The notes below the pieces were generated by a model, which saw only the letters and a list, made by a program, of their open reading frames with translations, ran no database searches and had not been told where the DNA came from. The position numbers were made by a program, and so were the translations under genes. Positions 6,225 to 16,546 of a stretch of DNA of 55,477 bases are shown here, in pieces; position 1 is the first letter of the stretch, and each line of letters starts with the position of its first letter. The stretch lies in the NCBI GenBank assembly GCA_024698555.1, contig JAILRI010000089.1, forward strand, positions 1 through 55,477, in the 5' to 3' direction. The stretch comes from Lachnospiraceae bacterium. GTDB lineage: Bacteria; Bacillota; Clostridia; Lachnospirales; Lachnospiraceae.

Positions 6225-7688
6225 TCATTTCCAAACAAAATCAATATATTTCTTCACAGGGCTCCCAAGCATATAGTGATCGTTAGCCACCAGATGGACT
6301 ATTCCTGCGGATTCATCCACGGATTCCAGCTGATACTGTCCTGCCCCGATCAGGATATTTTCCCGCTCGTGACCTTCGTATACCTTTTTCGGTACAACGA
6401 AGAAATTGATATCCTGAAGAGGCTGTTCATTTCCGATCAGGATATACACACATTCTCTGACTGCACCGTCAGGATATTTGTATACATCTTTCTTTATACC
6501 GGGGATATGATCAACTGCGGCAGATGAGTTAAAATAGGCTTCTTCCACATACTTTTCAAAAGGTTTGTCACCGTAAGGACACTCGTAGTTGATGCCTGTC
6601 TGATTATCCAGATCATAGCCGTAATATTCAAATATTACGTTAAACAGCTCTTTTGCTGTCAGTCCGTTTTTGTTCAGATCGTACTTATTACCGATAACAT
6701 CGGTCATTATACGCGTCTCATTGTCATAATCCTTCATATATCCCCAGATGGCAAAGGCATAGGCCACCTTAAGCGATTCATCGGCAGCTACTTTCGCATA
6801 GGTAAGCGAATTTGACAAAAACGGCTGTACGTAAGCATTCTGACCATAATGCTCATTGACATAGTCAATGATATCCTGAGCAAATACTACTCCGGCTTCA
6901 TCAAAATAAGACCAGAACGCCTTAAGTTCAGCGGTAGTTGCTTCCGCTGAGGCATTTATACTGCCGTCCGGATTAATTCCTGCTTCAAGCGCGGCTTTGG
7001 CAATCCTGTAGCAGTCCACCGGAATCTGTTCGTGATAGCTTTTGATACCGTATATACCCTGGTCATATAAATTGAACGGACCGTTATACTCAGCTGAGGA
7101 AAGAGTTTCAAGCGAATAGATCACATCATCAGCCGTCACCGGACTTGAGTCAGCAAAGGAAATCCCCTGCTTCAATACCACCCGGAGCACTCTGTAATTA
7201 TCCCGTATACCGGTGTCAGTCAGCCCAAAAAGCGCTGCAGATGCATCTTCTTTGCCGGAATATTCATCAGGAAACGAGTACTCATACGCAATGGAAGGCA
7301 GATCAACTCCCGCCTTAGGATTACCTTCATCATCAACTGCAAAAAGCGCAGTCTGGGTCATATCCCTGATAAGTGCCGATTCACGTTCAGCATAAAAAGG
7401 ATTGAGTACCAGCACTTCATCACTGAAATTCTTTATCTCAGGCACCGTTTCATCTTCTTCGCTTCGTTTGGTCTGTAATGCGTCAAATCTTTCTTTGGGC
7501 ATATCTATAACAGGCGTCGGAGTAGGACTGGGTGAAGGAGAAGGTGTAGCGGTAGCCTCATTTGTAATATTTACAAGCACATTGTCCGTAAGCTCGGTAT
7601 CTTTTTTACACGCGCATACTGACAAAGCTGCCGCGATCAATAACACGGACAATCCAAGACGGTAAAATATTTTAAACCTGTGGAACAC
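6225..7688 (-). CDS. Lipoprotein resembling the N-terminal part of a family-5 (oligopeptide-type) solute-binding protein
   Basis: A 487-residue product starting at GTG 7688 with AAGGGGGA upstream. A signal sequence runs to LSVCAC, so lipidation is expected at the Cys in or next to the lipobox. A linker rich in Pro, Ser and Thr follows (TPSPSPSPTPTP). Then come typical SBP_bac_5 features: LNPFYAE, YRVLRVVLKQGISFADSSPVTADDVIYSL near residues 165-195, and GQYQLESVDESAGIVHLVANDHYMLGSPVKKYIDF at the very end. In DppA/OppA proteins that last segment is followed by some 200 more residues. Here the stop comes at once, so the second lobe is missing. An inserted alpha-rich region lies at about 215-400. 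No permease genes are nearby. It is either a specialised short form or a truncated gene. Confidence 0.75.
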   Translation of the reverse strand: MFHRFKIFYRLGLSVLLIAAALSVCACKKDTELTDNVLVNITNEATATPSPSPSPTPTPVIDMPKERFDALQTKRSEEDETVPEIKNFSDEVLVLNPFYAERESALIRDMTQTALFAVDDEGNPKAGVDLPSIAYEYSFPDEYSGKEDASAALFGLTDTGIRDNYRVLRVVLKQGISFADSSPVTADDVIYSLETLSSAEYNGPFNLYDQGIYGIKSYHEQIPVDCYRIAKAALEAGINPDGSINASAEATTAELKAFWSYFDEAGVVFAQDIIDYVNEHYGQNAYVQPFLSNSLTYAKVAADESLKVAYAFAIWGYMKDYDNETRIMTDVIGNKYDLNKNGLTAKELFNVIFEYYGYDLDNQTGINYECPYGDKPFEKYVEEAYFNSSAAVDHIPGIKKDVYKYPDGAVRECVYILIGNEQPLQDINFFVVPKKVYEGHERENILIGAGQYQLESVDESAGIVHLVANDHYMLGSPVKKYIDFVWK

Positions 7689-7766
7689 AATATATCCCCC
7701 TTAAACACTTTAAGTAAACTTAAAAAAACATAATTCTGAATAACTAACAGAAATCTGTGAATTTTT

Positions 7767-7795
7767 ATTATACTACTAAAATAATTATATGTCAA
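7767..7795 (-). promoter_or_regulatory. Consensus sigma-A promoter for the lipoprotein-prmA unit
   Basis: On the minus strand TTGACA (7795-7790), a 17-base spacer and TATAAT (7772-7767) match the consensus exactly. The leader then holds a small ACAGA-TT-TCTGT hairpin before the GTG at 7688. This shows that the lipoprotein gene starts its own unit rather than relying on the heat-shock operon. Confidence 0.88.
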
Positions 7796-7808
7796 AAAAG
7801 CACGGTGA

Positions 7809-10559
7809 CTATTCCGGATCCTTCAGCGTCACAAGCTCGCCGATCAGTGCGCCTCTCGAGCCGGGACCGCTTAAGTATCTGTCGCTCAGTTCCTTATTGC
7901 CATGATTTATATCATGATACAGATCCTGGGAAGTCATGAGCCTGCACCCCGCGCCCCTGATGATGATCTGCTCCAGTCCGTCCGATGTGGCCACGGTAAT
8001 ATCAAATCTGGCAGCATTTTCATGTGAAAATCTCTCTATATAGCGGTCTGCTGTTTCGGCTTGTTTTGTAAATACAACCTTGATATTCTGACGTATATAG
8101 TATTCTTCCCGGTGACCTTCTACTCTGTAGGCGTCGTAGACCACGATCAGTTCTGAGCCTGTCAGAGCCTGATAATTGCTGAGGATATCGTTTAAGCGCT
8201 CACGCGCCCCGTCCAGATTCGCAGCAGCCAGTTTCTTCAGTTCATCCCATGAAAAAATAATATTGTAACCATCAACCAGCAGATACTTATCCCGCTTATC
8301 TTCTTTTACGCGTCCGGAATATGAATCCGGATTTCCCTGATTCTTAGAAGCTTTTGCCCCGCCTGTATCACCGGTTTTCTTAAATCTTTTATAAGGATTC
8401 TTGATCCCGGCTTTTCTGTTGCCGAAAGCTGTGCGTTCTATGATCGCGTCTATTTCATCTGTCCCGATAAATTCATCTGTTCCTGATGAGAGTCCGGCAT
8501 CTTGCTGTCCTGAAGAAGCTTCAGCCGGTATGATCAGTGATATCTGACCGTCCTCTTCCGTTTTGATCGCACATTCCAGGTGTTTATAGGCATCAACCTC
8601 GTTCCACGGTACAATAAATCCGGAGCCATGCACGCAAAATACTGATGATGACGGATTTCTCAAATCTGCCTCCGGATCATAGCCGCATCGGGATACTATT
8701 TCCTCCTGATCGTGACACGGAAAATAACCGCAGTAAGAAAGGGTTATGCTGCCCAGTCCCTTGGTATACGCGGTGATCTCCTTTGAATATCCGGTTATGG
8801 TCGATGCAGGAGCTGTTCCTTTCAGCGTCACCATGCCTTGCAGGTCGTCCTCGCGGGAAGAAATCTTTCCGTAAAGACGTTCTATATCAGTCATGGCTCT
8901 TCCGGAGCTTTCAAGCGGAATGATAATGCAGAATTCAAGATATGGCTCAAGCAGACTGCAGCCGGCCCGCATCAGCCCGTTTCTGACCGCGCGGTAGGTG
9001 GCCTGTCTGAAATCTCCTCCCTCTGTATGCTTTAAGTGCGCCCTTCCGGCAACCAGTGTAATGGAAACATCGGTCAGAACAGCTCCTGTCAGAACACCTT
9101 TATGCTCTTTTTCCAGAATATGGGTTATTATGAGACGCTGCCAGTTAAGTGCCAGATCATTGGTGCTGACAAGGCTTGATACGGTTATCCCGCTTCCTCT
9201 TTCTCCCGGCTCGATCAGCAGCTGAACTTCAGCATAATGACGCAGCGGTTCAAAATGTCCTACGCCTATTACAGGCGCTTTTACGGTCTCCTTATACAGA
9301 ACACTTCCTGTGTCAAATTCGACATCCATGCCGAATCTTTCCTTCATCTGGTATTTAATGATCTCCAGCTGGATATCGCCCATGATCCTGATACGAAGTT
9401 CCTTCAGTTCATCGTCCCAATGGCATTCAAGAGAGGGTTCTTCCTCTTCGAGGATCTTCAGATTTTTAAGTATGGAAAGCAGTCTGATCCTGTCCTTTTC
9501 AACCACACGGTATTCCATGACAGGTATCAGCTCCGGGATATAGCGGTCTGTTTCACCACCCAGCAGCTGACCTGCGTATGTACCCGTAAGTCCCAATACT
9601 GCGACGATCATACCGGGCTCAGCTTTATCGATCGATTCATATTTATCAGATGAGTATACCCGCAGCTGGGTTATTTTTTCTGTAAGAATTCCCTGAGCAG
9701 TCTCTTCACCTTCAGAGGAACCCGGATCGTAAATAGCGGGTCTGTAGCTTATTTCATCACGTGTCTTTAGAACGCCTGAAGTGATCTTCATATAGGTCAT
9801 GCGGTTACCTGTTTTGTCTCGCCCGATCTTAAAGATCTTTGCCGAAAAAGAGGCATCCTTCTGATCCGGAACGCCGGGTGTAAAACGGGACAGCAGGCTT
9901 AACAGTTCATCGATCCCCTCCAGTCTTAACGCGCTTCCGAAAAGCAGCGGATATACTTTACGCGCAGCTATCAGCTTTAATATCGTCTCGTCTTTGATAA
10001 GACCGCTTTCCAGATATTCGTCAAACACCTGGCTGTCACAGGTTGCCAGATCTTCGAGCACCTTTATCCGTTCTTCTCCATTGGCCGAAAAACCTGACAT
10101 ATCTGCTACCGAATTGCTTAGATTCTCTTTAATTGACTTTAAAACCGCTGCCCTGTCCACTTCACGGTCACATTTATTAACAAAAATAAAAACAGGAACC
10201 GAAGCGTTTTTAAGCAGTCTCCAAATAGTCCTGGTATGTGCCTGTACGCCTTCAGGTCCGCTAATAACAAGAATCGCCGCATCGAGCACCGGAAGTGTCC
10301 TCTCCGCTTCTGCGGAGAAATCAACGTGTCCCGGTGTATCGAGCAGCGAAAAATATGTTTCGTCGTATTCAAAAACAGCCTGCTTTGAAAATATAGTGAT
10401 GCCGCGTGATCTTTCGAGAGTATGACTATCAAGGAAAGAGTCTTTTTTATCAACTCTTCCCAAATTTTTTATTACATTGCATTTATACAGTATAGCCTCC
10501 GAAAGCGTTGTCTTTCCGGCATCGACATGCGCCAGCAGAGCAATGCAGCATCTTCTCAT
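7809..10559 (-). CDS. Tet(M)/EF-G-like translational GTPase fused to a C-terminal NYN (YacP/Rae1-type) endonuclease domain
   Basis: The product has 916 residues. The GTPase domain has G1 AHVDAGKTT (10-18), G2 RGITI (52-56), G3 DTPGH (74-78) and G4 NKCD (128-131). EF-G domains II to V follow, in the Tet(M)-like layout. Where Tet(M) has its tetracycline-contacting loop, this protein has LKHTEGGDFRQATYR, so resistance is not supported. After a charged linker (about 690-756) comes a full NYN domain: YLLVDGYN (Asp763), VVYDAY (Asp809), ETADRYIE (835-842) and VATSD (Asp860), matching B. subtilis YacP/Rae1, a ribosome-dependent A-site mRNA endonuclease. The ATG at 10559 overlaps the dnaJ stop as TGATG, so the gene is translationally coupled to the heat-shock operon. 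Inference: a GTP-driven factor that enters the A site and cuts mRNA on stalled ribosomes. Confidence 0.9.
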   Translation of the reverse strand: MRRCCIALLAHVDAGKTTLSEAILYKCNVIKNLGRVDKKDSFLDSHTLERSRGITIFSKQAVFEYDETYFSLLDTPGHVDFSAEAERTLPVLDAAILVISGPEGVQAHTRTIWRLLKNASVPVFIFVNKCDREVDRAAVLKSIKENLSNSVADMSGFSANGEERIKVLEDLATCDSQVFDEYLESGLIKDETILKLIAARKVYPLLFGSALRLEGIDELLSLLSRFTPGVPDQKDASFSAKIFKIGRDKTGNRMTYMKITSGVLKTRDEISYRPAIYDPGSSEGEETAQGILTEKITQLRVYSSDKYESIDKAEPGMIVAVLGLTGTYAGQLLGGETDRYIPELIPVMEYRVVEKDRIRLLSILKNLKILEEEEPSLECHWDDELKELRIRIMGDIQLEIIKYQMKERFGMDVEFDTGSVLYKETVKAPVIGVGHFEPLRHYAEVQLLIEPGERGSGITVSSLVSTNDLALNWQRLIITHILEKEHKGVLTGAVLTDVSITLVAGRAHLKHTEGGDFRQATYRAVRNGLMRAGCSLLEPYLEFCIIIPLESSGRAMTDIERLYGKISSREDDLQGMVTLKGTAPASTITGYSKEITAYTKGLGSITLSYCGYFPCHDQEEIVSRCGYDPEADLRNPSSSVFCVHGSGFIVPWNEVDAYKHLECAIKTEEDGQISLIIPAEASSGQQDAGLSSGTDEFIGTDEIDAIIERTAFGNRKAGIKNPYKRFKKTGDTGGAKASKNQGNPDSYSGRVKEDKRDKYLLVDGYNIIFSWDELKKLAAANLDGARERLNDILSNYQALTGSELIVVYDAYRVEGHREEYYIRQNIKVVFTKQAETADRYIERFSHENAARFDITVATSDGLEQIIIRGAGCRLMTSQDLYHDINHGNKELSDRYLSGPGSRGALIGELVTLKDPE

Positions 10560-11716
10560 CACTTAAAAAACTTCTTTTTCTTACCGGCAGTACCCCCGCC
10601 ATTATCAGGGGTCTTACCATGGCAGGCATCATCAAATGCCTTTAATAATTCTTTCTGTTCCTTGGTAAGATCGGTAGGTATCTGTACCTCCAGAGTAACA
10701 TAGAGATCACCCTTAACAGACGCGCTTCTGACTGAAGGCGCACCCTCTCCTCTGAATCTGACAGTGGTTTCACTGGGAGTTCCCGCTTTTACCGTAAATA
10801 CCTTCTGTTCGCCGTAAACAGTAGGAATATTGATGTCACCGCCAAGAGTTGCAGTAGCGAAGCTCATCGGAACCCTGGTATAAATGTTCATACCGTCACG
10901 CTGGAAGCTCGGATGGTCCAAGACTCTTACTTCCACCAGCAGATCGCCTCTCGGACCTCCCTTTGATCCGGGATCGCCCTGATTGGCTACACGTATGCTC
11001 TGACCGTCATCAATACCTGCAGGGATATTTACACTGATCTTCTTCTTACGGTTGACATAACCGGCTCCTAAACATGCGCTGCACTTATCCTTAATGATGG
11101 TTCCTGTACCGCGGCATTCCGGACAAGCCTGTATGCTTCTGGAAATGCCAAATAAAGACTGCTGGGTGTACGCAACCTGACCCTTGCCGTCACATTTGGG
11201 ACATTTCTGTGGATTGGTACCGGGCTTGGCTCCGGTTCCGTGGCAGGTACCGCATTCTTCTTTGTAATTGATCTCGATCTCCTTTGATACTCCTCTCATG
11301 GCCTCATCAAAGGTAATACGGATCCCGGCTCTTACATTGGCCCCCTTCGAAGGCCCGTTTGATGTCCTTCTGGCACCGCCGCCGAAAATATCGCCAAAAC
11401 TGCCGAAGATATCACTGCCGCCGAAAATACTTGAAAACAGATCCTGGAAATCTACATTGTCATAACTGTAACCGCCGCCCATGCCGCCTTCAAAGGCCTG
11501 ATGACCAAACTGATCATATTGACGCCTTTTATCGGGATCACTTAATACAGAGTATGCTTCTCCGACTTCCTTAAACTTTTCCTCAGCCTCTTTATCTCCG
11601 GGATTTACATCCGGATGGTATTTCTTTCCGAGTACCCTGTATGCTTTCTTTATTTCTTCGGGCGTAGCGTTTTTGTCTACGCCAAGTACCTCGTAATAAT
11701 CTCTCTTCTCTGCCAT
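10559..11716 (-). CDS. dnaJ: Chaperone protein DnaJ (type I Hsp40)
   Basis: A 385-residue co-chaperone that delivers unfolded proteins to DnaK and stimulates its ATPase. It has the J domain with the HPD motif ([10 protein letters not shown], residues about 30-40), a Gly/Phe-rich stretch (GGMGGGY to [10 protein letters not shown]), and four zinc-binding repeats: [24 protein letters not shown] and [10 protein letters not shown]-terminal substrate-binding region and a lysine-rich tail (GKKKKFFK) complete it. AGGAG lies 9 bases before the ATG at 11716. The stop overlaps the start of the GTPase-nuclease gene by one base. An 11-base-pair hairpin separates it from dnaK. Confidence 0.98.
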   Translation of the reverse strand: MAEKRDYYEVLGVDKNATPEEIKKAYRVLGKKYHPDVNPGDKEAEEKFKEVGEAYSVLSDPDKRRQYDQFGHQAFEGGMGGGYSYDNVDFQDLFSSIFGGSDIFGSFGDIFGGGARRTSNGPSKGANVRAGIRITFDEAMRGVSKEIEINYKEECGTCHGTGAKPGTNPQKCPKCDGKGQVAYTQQSLFGISRSIQACPECRGTGTIIKDKCSACLGAGYVNRKKKISVNIPAGIDDGQSIRVANQGDPGSKGGPRGDLLVEVRVLDHPSFQRDGMNIYTRVPMSFATATLGGDINIPTVYGEQKVFTVKAGTPSETTVRFRGEGAPSVRSASVKGDLYVTLEVQIPTDLTKEQKELLKAFDDACHGKTPDNGGGTAGKKKKFFK

Positions 11717-11752
11717 GGGAGCATTCTCCTGCTGATCAAAAATATCTATGAA

Positions 11753-11781
11753 CAGGGCGATACATATGCAGTATCGCCCTG
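11753..11781 (-). promoter_or_regulatory. Intercistronic hairpin between dnaK and dnaJ
   Basis: CAGGGCGATAC and GTATCGCCCTG are perfect 11-base arms around a 7-base loop, about 20 bases after the dnaK stop and before the dnaJ ribosome site. No continuous U-tract follows on the minus strand (TTCATAGATATTTTTG). It is therefore a weak or partial terminator, or an mRNA 3'-end stabiliser, that would make dnaK more abundant than dnaJ and the GTPase-nuclease. Confidence 0.7.
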
Positions 11782-11801
11782 CAAAAATCTTTTATACTGT
11801 T

Positions 11802-13760
<1,959 letters not shown>

Positions 13761-14522
13761 TTAGTTTGCAACCTTAACCATCGAGTGTCTTACGACGCTG
13801 TCACGGTATTTATAACCCTTCTGCAGCTCTTCGCTTACTGTGTTTTCACCGAATTCCTCATTTTCCTCATGCATAACGGCATTATGAAGTTCGGGATCGA
13901 ATTCCTGACCTACCGTTTCTATAACTGTAAGTCCGGCATCGCTTAAGCTGTCCATAAGCTGTTTGTAAATCTTTTCCATGCCTTCCGCCACAGGTGTTGC
14001 TCTGTCTTCTTCACTGAAGCCCGACAGTCCGCGTTCAAAACTGTCTATGGCAGGAAGTATCTTTTCTATGATCGACTTCGCGCCTACTTCAAACATCTGG
14101 GATTTCTCCCTCTCGGTCCTCTTCCGGAAGTTTTCAAACTCCGCAAGATCCCGCAGGTGCCTGTCATTGAGTTCATCGACCTTTTGAGTCAGTTCTTCGA
14201 TCTTTTCGTCTTTTTTGTCTTTTTTTAATTTCTTTCCGAACACCGAAGATTTTTTTGAGTTCTTATCATCACCGGACTTCGAAGCATCCTGCCCGGATTC
14301 CGAACCCTCCGCCTCACATTCATCAGCGCTGCTTTCAACTTCCTGAGCAGCCTCATCTGAAGATGTATCCTTCAAGTCAGCTCCGGTGTCGTTTCCGGTT
14401 TCCTCAGCGGTTTGATCTTCAGCGTCAGACGCGTCAGTGTCCTTCTCCTGAGGCTTCTTAGCTGCTTCTTCCTCTGCCCGTCTTATAGCTTCCTTAACGA
14501 GCGTTTCATTAACATCTGCCAT
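13761..14522 (-). CDS. grpE: Nucleotide exchange factor GrpE
   Basis: A 253-residue protein that releases ADP from DnaK. I start it at ATG 14522 (MADVNETL) because GGAG precedes it; an in-frame start at 14540 would overlap the hrcA stop. Residues 1-110 are a long acidic, disordered region (many Asp, Glu and Ser) plus a lysine-rich block, longer than in most GrpE proteins. The conserved dimerising coiled coil and beta domain follow: RDLAEFENFRKRTEREK, ILPAIDSFERGL, and FDPELHNAVMHEE near the C-terminus. Confidence 0.97.
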   Translation of the reverse strand: MADVNETLVKEAIRRAEEEAAKKPQEKDTDASDAEDQTAEETGNDTGADLKDTSSDEAAQEVESSADECEAEGSESGQDASKSGDDKNSKKSSVFGKKLKKDKKDEKIEELTQKVDELNDRHLRDLAEFENFRKRTEREKSQMFEVGAKSIIEKILPAIDSFERGLSGFSEEDRATPVAEGMEKIYKQLMDSLSDAGLTVIETVGQEFDPELHNAVMHEENEEFGENTVSEELQKGYKYRDSVVRHSMVKVAN

Positions 14523-14539
14523 AATCGTCTCCAAATTCA

Positions 14540-15580
14540 CTACTTATTCTTAAATATATCATCAAGCTGATTCATCATATTTTTCAGCGTTCCGACCACT
14601 TTTTCATAATCCATGCGTTTGGGTCCGATGATACCGACCTTGCCGTATACCCCCTGTTCAAGCTCGTATGTAGCCGTGATCAGTGAACAGTTCTTCATGG
14701 ATTCGATCTCGGTCTCATTACCGATGTAAACCTGAATCCTGCCATTATCAGTCTCCTCATCAACGGTCATCTCCTGTCCTACCAGCTCCGTGAGTTCCTT
14801 TTTATCCTCGAGAGTAAACAGCAGATCCTTTACATCCTTGCCATCGCTGAGTTCGGGATAACTGAGCATATTGGTAACACCGCTGGTATATACCTCTATA
14901 TTGCCTTCTTCAGCCATAACCTTCGCTACCGCGTCAAGGATATCTCCTATCAGCTGTGAATGATCTCCGGCCTGTTCCTTAAGCTTCTGGACTATTCCGA
15001 TGTTTATCTCGTCCAGATCAAGTCCCTGTAAGAAAGAATTAAGGACGATATTCAGCTTCAGAACGATCTCTTTATCGATATAGTCATGTACCGGGATCAT
15101 CTGATTCCGTACTATGTTGCCCTCAAGCACTATCACAGCAAGAACATTATCAGCGTCGATCTCAGTAAGCTGAATGAACTTGCACTTGCGGCTGCGATAC
15201 CTGGGAGTAGTCACCATCGTCGCGTAGTTGGTGTTCACAGCCAGCAGCTTTGCCACATGCTTCAGAAGGTTTTCTATCTTATCGGCTTTCTCTTCCAGTT
15301 CGGCTCGCATGTTGTTGACTTCTTCGATCTTGTCTTCCATAAGAGAGTCGACGTAAAAACGGTATCCCTTGTCTGACGGGATCCTTCCCGCGGAAGTATG
15401 CGGCTGTACTATATAACCCAGTTCCTCAAGATCCGCCATCTCATTACGGATGGTAGCCGAGCTTAAGTTCAGATCCGTATATTTCGAAATAGTCCTGGAG
15501 CCGACAGGCTCGCCGGTATCAAGATAATTCTTGATAATGGCCTGCAGTATCTTTACCTTACGGTCATCAAGCTGTTCCAT
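14540..15580 (-). CDS. hrcA: Heat-inducible transcription repressor HrcA
   Basis: A 346-residue repressor of class I heat-shock genes. It binds CIRCE and needs GroEL for activity in B. subtilis. The N-terminal winged helix (RKVKILQAIIKNYLDTGEPVGSRTI) and the strand SSATIRNEMADLEELGYI are typical, and a GAF-like dimerisation part follows. It is the first gene of the operon, with AGGAGGAG 5 bases before the ATG, and lies directly behind a CIRCE operator. Autoregulation is therefore expected: unfolded protein titrates GroEL, HrcA loses activity and the operon is induced. Confidence 0.98.
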   Translation of the reverse strand: MEQLDDRKVKILQAIIKNYLDTGEPVGSRTISKYTDLNLSSATIRNEMADLEELGYIVQPHTSAGRIPSDKGYRFYVDSLMEDKIEEVNNMRAELEEKADKIENLLKHVAKLLAVNTNYATMVTTPRYRSRKCKFIQLTEIDADNVLAVIVLEGNIVRNQMIPVHDYIDKEIVLKLNIVLNSFLQGLDLDEINIGIVQKLKEQAGDHSQLIGDILDAVAKVMAEEGNIEVYTSGVTNMLSYPELSDGKDVKDLLFTLEDKKELTELVGQEMTVDEETDNGRIQVYIGNETEIESMKNCSLITATYELEQGVYGKVGIIGPKRMDYEKVVGTLKNMMNQLDDIFKNK

Positions 15581-15598
15581 GCCGCTCCTCCTGATTTA

Positions 15599-15625
15599 TT
15601 AGCACTCTTATTAATCGAGTGCTAA
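15599..15625. promoter_or_regulatory. CIRCE operator
   Basis: TTAGCACTC, nine bases, GAGTGCTAA: both arms match the CIRCE consensus exactly. It lies between the -10 and the hrcA ribosome site, where bound HrcA blocks transcription. Confidence 0.98.
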
Positions 15626-15638
15626 CATCTTTGACAAT

Positions 15639-15667
15639 AATATACAACTAAGTATTTCGTTTGTCAA
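15639..15667 (-). promoter_or_regulatory. Sigma-A promoter of hrcA-grpE-dnaK-dnaJ-GTPase operon
   Basis: On the minus strand TTGACA (15667-15662), a 17-base spacer and TATATT (15644-15639). The start point would fall a few bases before or within the CIRCE element, the standard arrangement for HrcA control. Confidence 0.93.
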
Positions 15668-15740
15668 CCATATATTAATAAAAAAACAATAAAGTTTTGG
15701 CATGGTTCATGAACATGCGAATAATAACAGGAAAGCCTAA

Positions 15741-15768
15741 AAAAAGCCATCCCGGATGGAATGGCTAA
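15741..15768 (-). terminator. Terminator after the PilZ gene
   Basis: On the minus strand AGCCAT (15766-15761) pairs with ATGGCT (15750-15745), and T residues follow directly. It lies 7 bases after the PilZ stop and ends the long priA-to-PilZ unit before the heat-shock promoter. Confidence 0.85.
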
Positions 15769-15772
15769 ATTC

Positions 15773-16543
15773 TTATTTAAACTGTACGTTTACCTTGCTT
15801 CTGTTGATGGCCTTGCGCTGCTCGGCAAAAAAGGCTTTTATGAAATTGTGGCTGGTCTCCACAAAGCTTAATCCGTAATAATTCGCGAAGAATTCTTTTT
15901 CATCGTTCTTCTTGATCCTTACCACCACAGCACGGCAGCTTACCTCTTCAAAAGCCAGCCGGAAGCTGAAAGTTACCACATCGCCTTTTTCCAGGATCGC
16001 ATCGGAGGATATGGCCGCTCCGCCCTCGCTGATATCCTTTAAAAACGCTTTGGCGGTGAGCTCACAGTATCTTTCGCTGATACGGTCGAGAGCCTCATCG
16101 AGCGTCCTGTCCAGATCATCCTTATCATTGCGTTCCAACTCCGGTTTAGTCCCGTTTAAGGCTTCCTCAAGCGCTTCCTTGAACAGATGCTTTTCGTATG
16201 ATATCGTGATCTCTACATTCATATCCAGTCTGAAAGCCATTCTGCGGTTAAAGCTTTCAGCTTTTCTGTGAGGAGTAAATGTATGTAGTTTTGTACCGTC
16301 TTCCAGAACGGTATAACCGGGAATGACATTTGCGAACTTCCAGGTATCACTGTCCTGCTTGCATACCACATCAACCGTATCGTTATCCCTGAATTTGAAC
16401 AGCTGTGTGCGGCTGGCTATGGGAGATACACCGATCATTTTATCGTCCACGTATTCTACCTTGCTGACTACCCTGTAATTGTAGCCGTCGCGTTTGATGT
16501 ATATCTCAAGCAGGCTTCCGACCCTAACCTTTGACAGATCCAT
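15773..16543 (-). CDS. PilZ-domain protein (YcgR-like, probable cyclic-di-GMP receptor)
   Basis: A 256-residue cytoplasmic protein. Residues 1-95 form a YcgR-type N-terminal beta domain (VGSLLEIYIK, then SPIASRTQLFKF). Residues from about 98 to 240 are a PilZ domain with the two cyclic-di-GMP contact motifs: NRRMAFRL (the RxxxR region) and LKDISEGGAAISS (the D/NxSxxG region). A charged alpha-helical insertion (about 120-150) interrupts the domain. It is the last gene of the rsgA-rpe operon, where many Firmicutes have thiN, and starts 4 bases after the rpe stop region with GAGGT before its ATG. YcgR-like proteins often slow flagella, but no motility genes are visible, so the output is unknown. 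Confidence 0.85.
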   Translation of the reverse strand: MDLSKVRVGSLLEIYIKRDGYNYRVVSKVEYVDDKMIGVSPIASRTQLFKFRDNDTVDVVCKQDSDTWKFANVIPGYTVLEDGTKLHTFTPHRKAESFNRRMAFRLDMNVEITISYEKHLFKEALEEALNGTKPELERNDKDDLDRTLDEALDRISERYCELTAKAFLKDISEGGAAISSDAILEKGDVVTFSFRLAFEEVSCRAVVVRIKKNDEKEFFANYYGLSFVETSHNFIKAFFAEQRKAINRSKVNVQFK

Positions 16544-16546
16544 ATA

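Noticed and set aside
7732-7746. TTCTGAATAACTAAC as a further end of the palindromic element
   Set aside because: Only about ten bases match the element end, there is no partner arm nearby, and the region is AT-rich.
7809-10559. Acquired tetracycline resistance gene
   Set aside because: It has the ribosomal-protection layout but not the Tet(M) drug-contact loop, and sits in a core heat-shock operon with no mobile element nearby.
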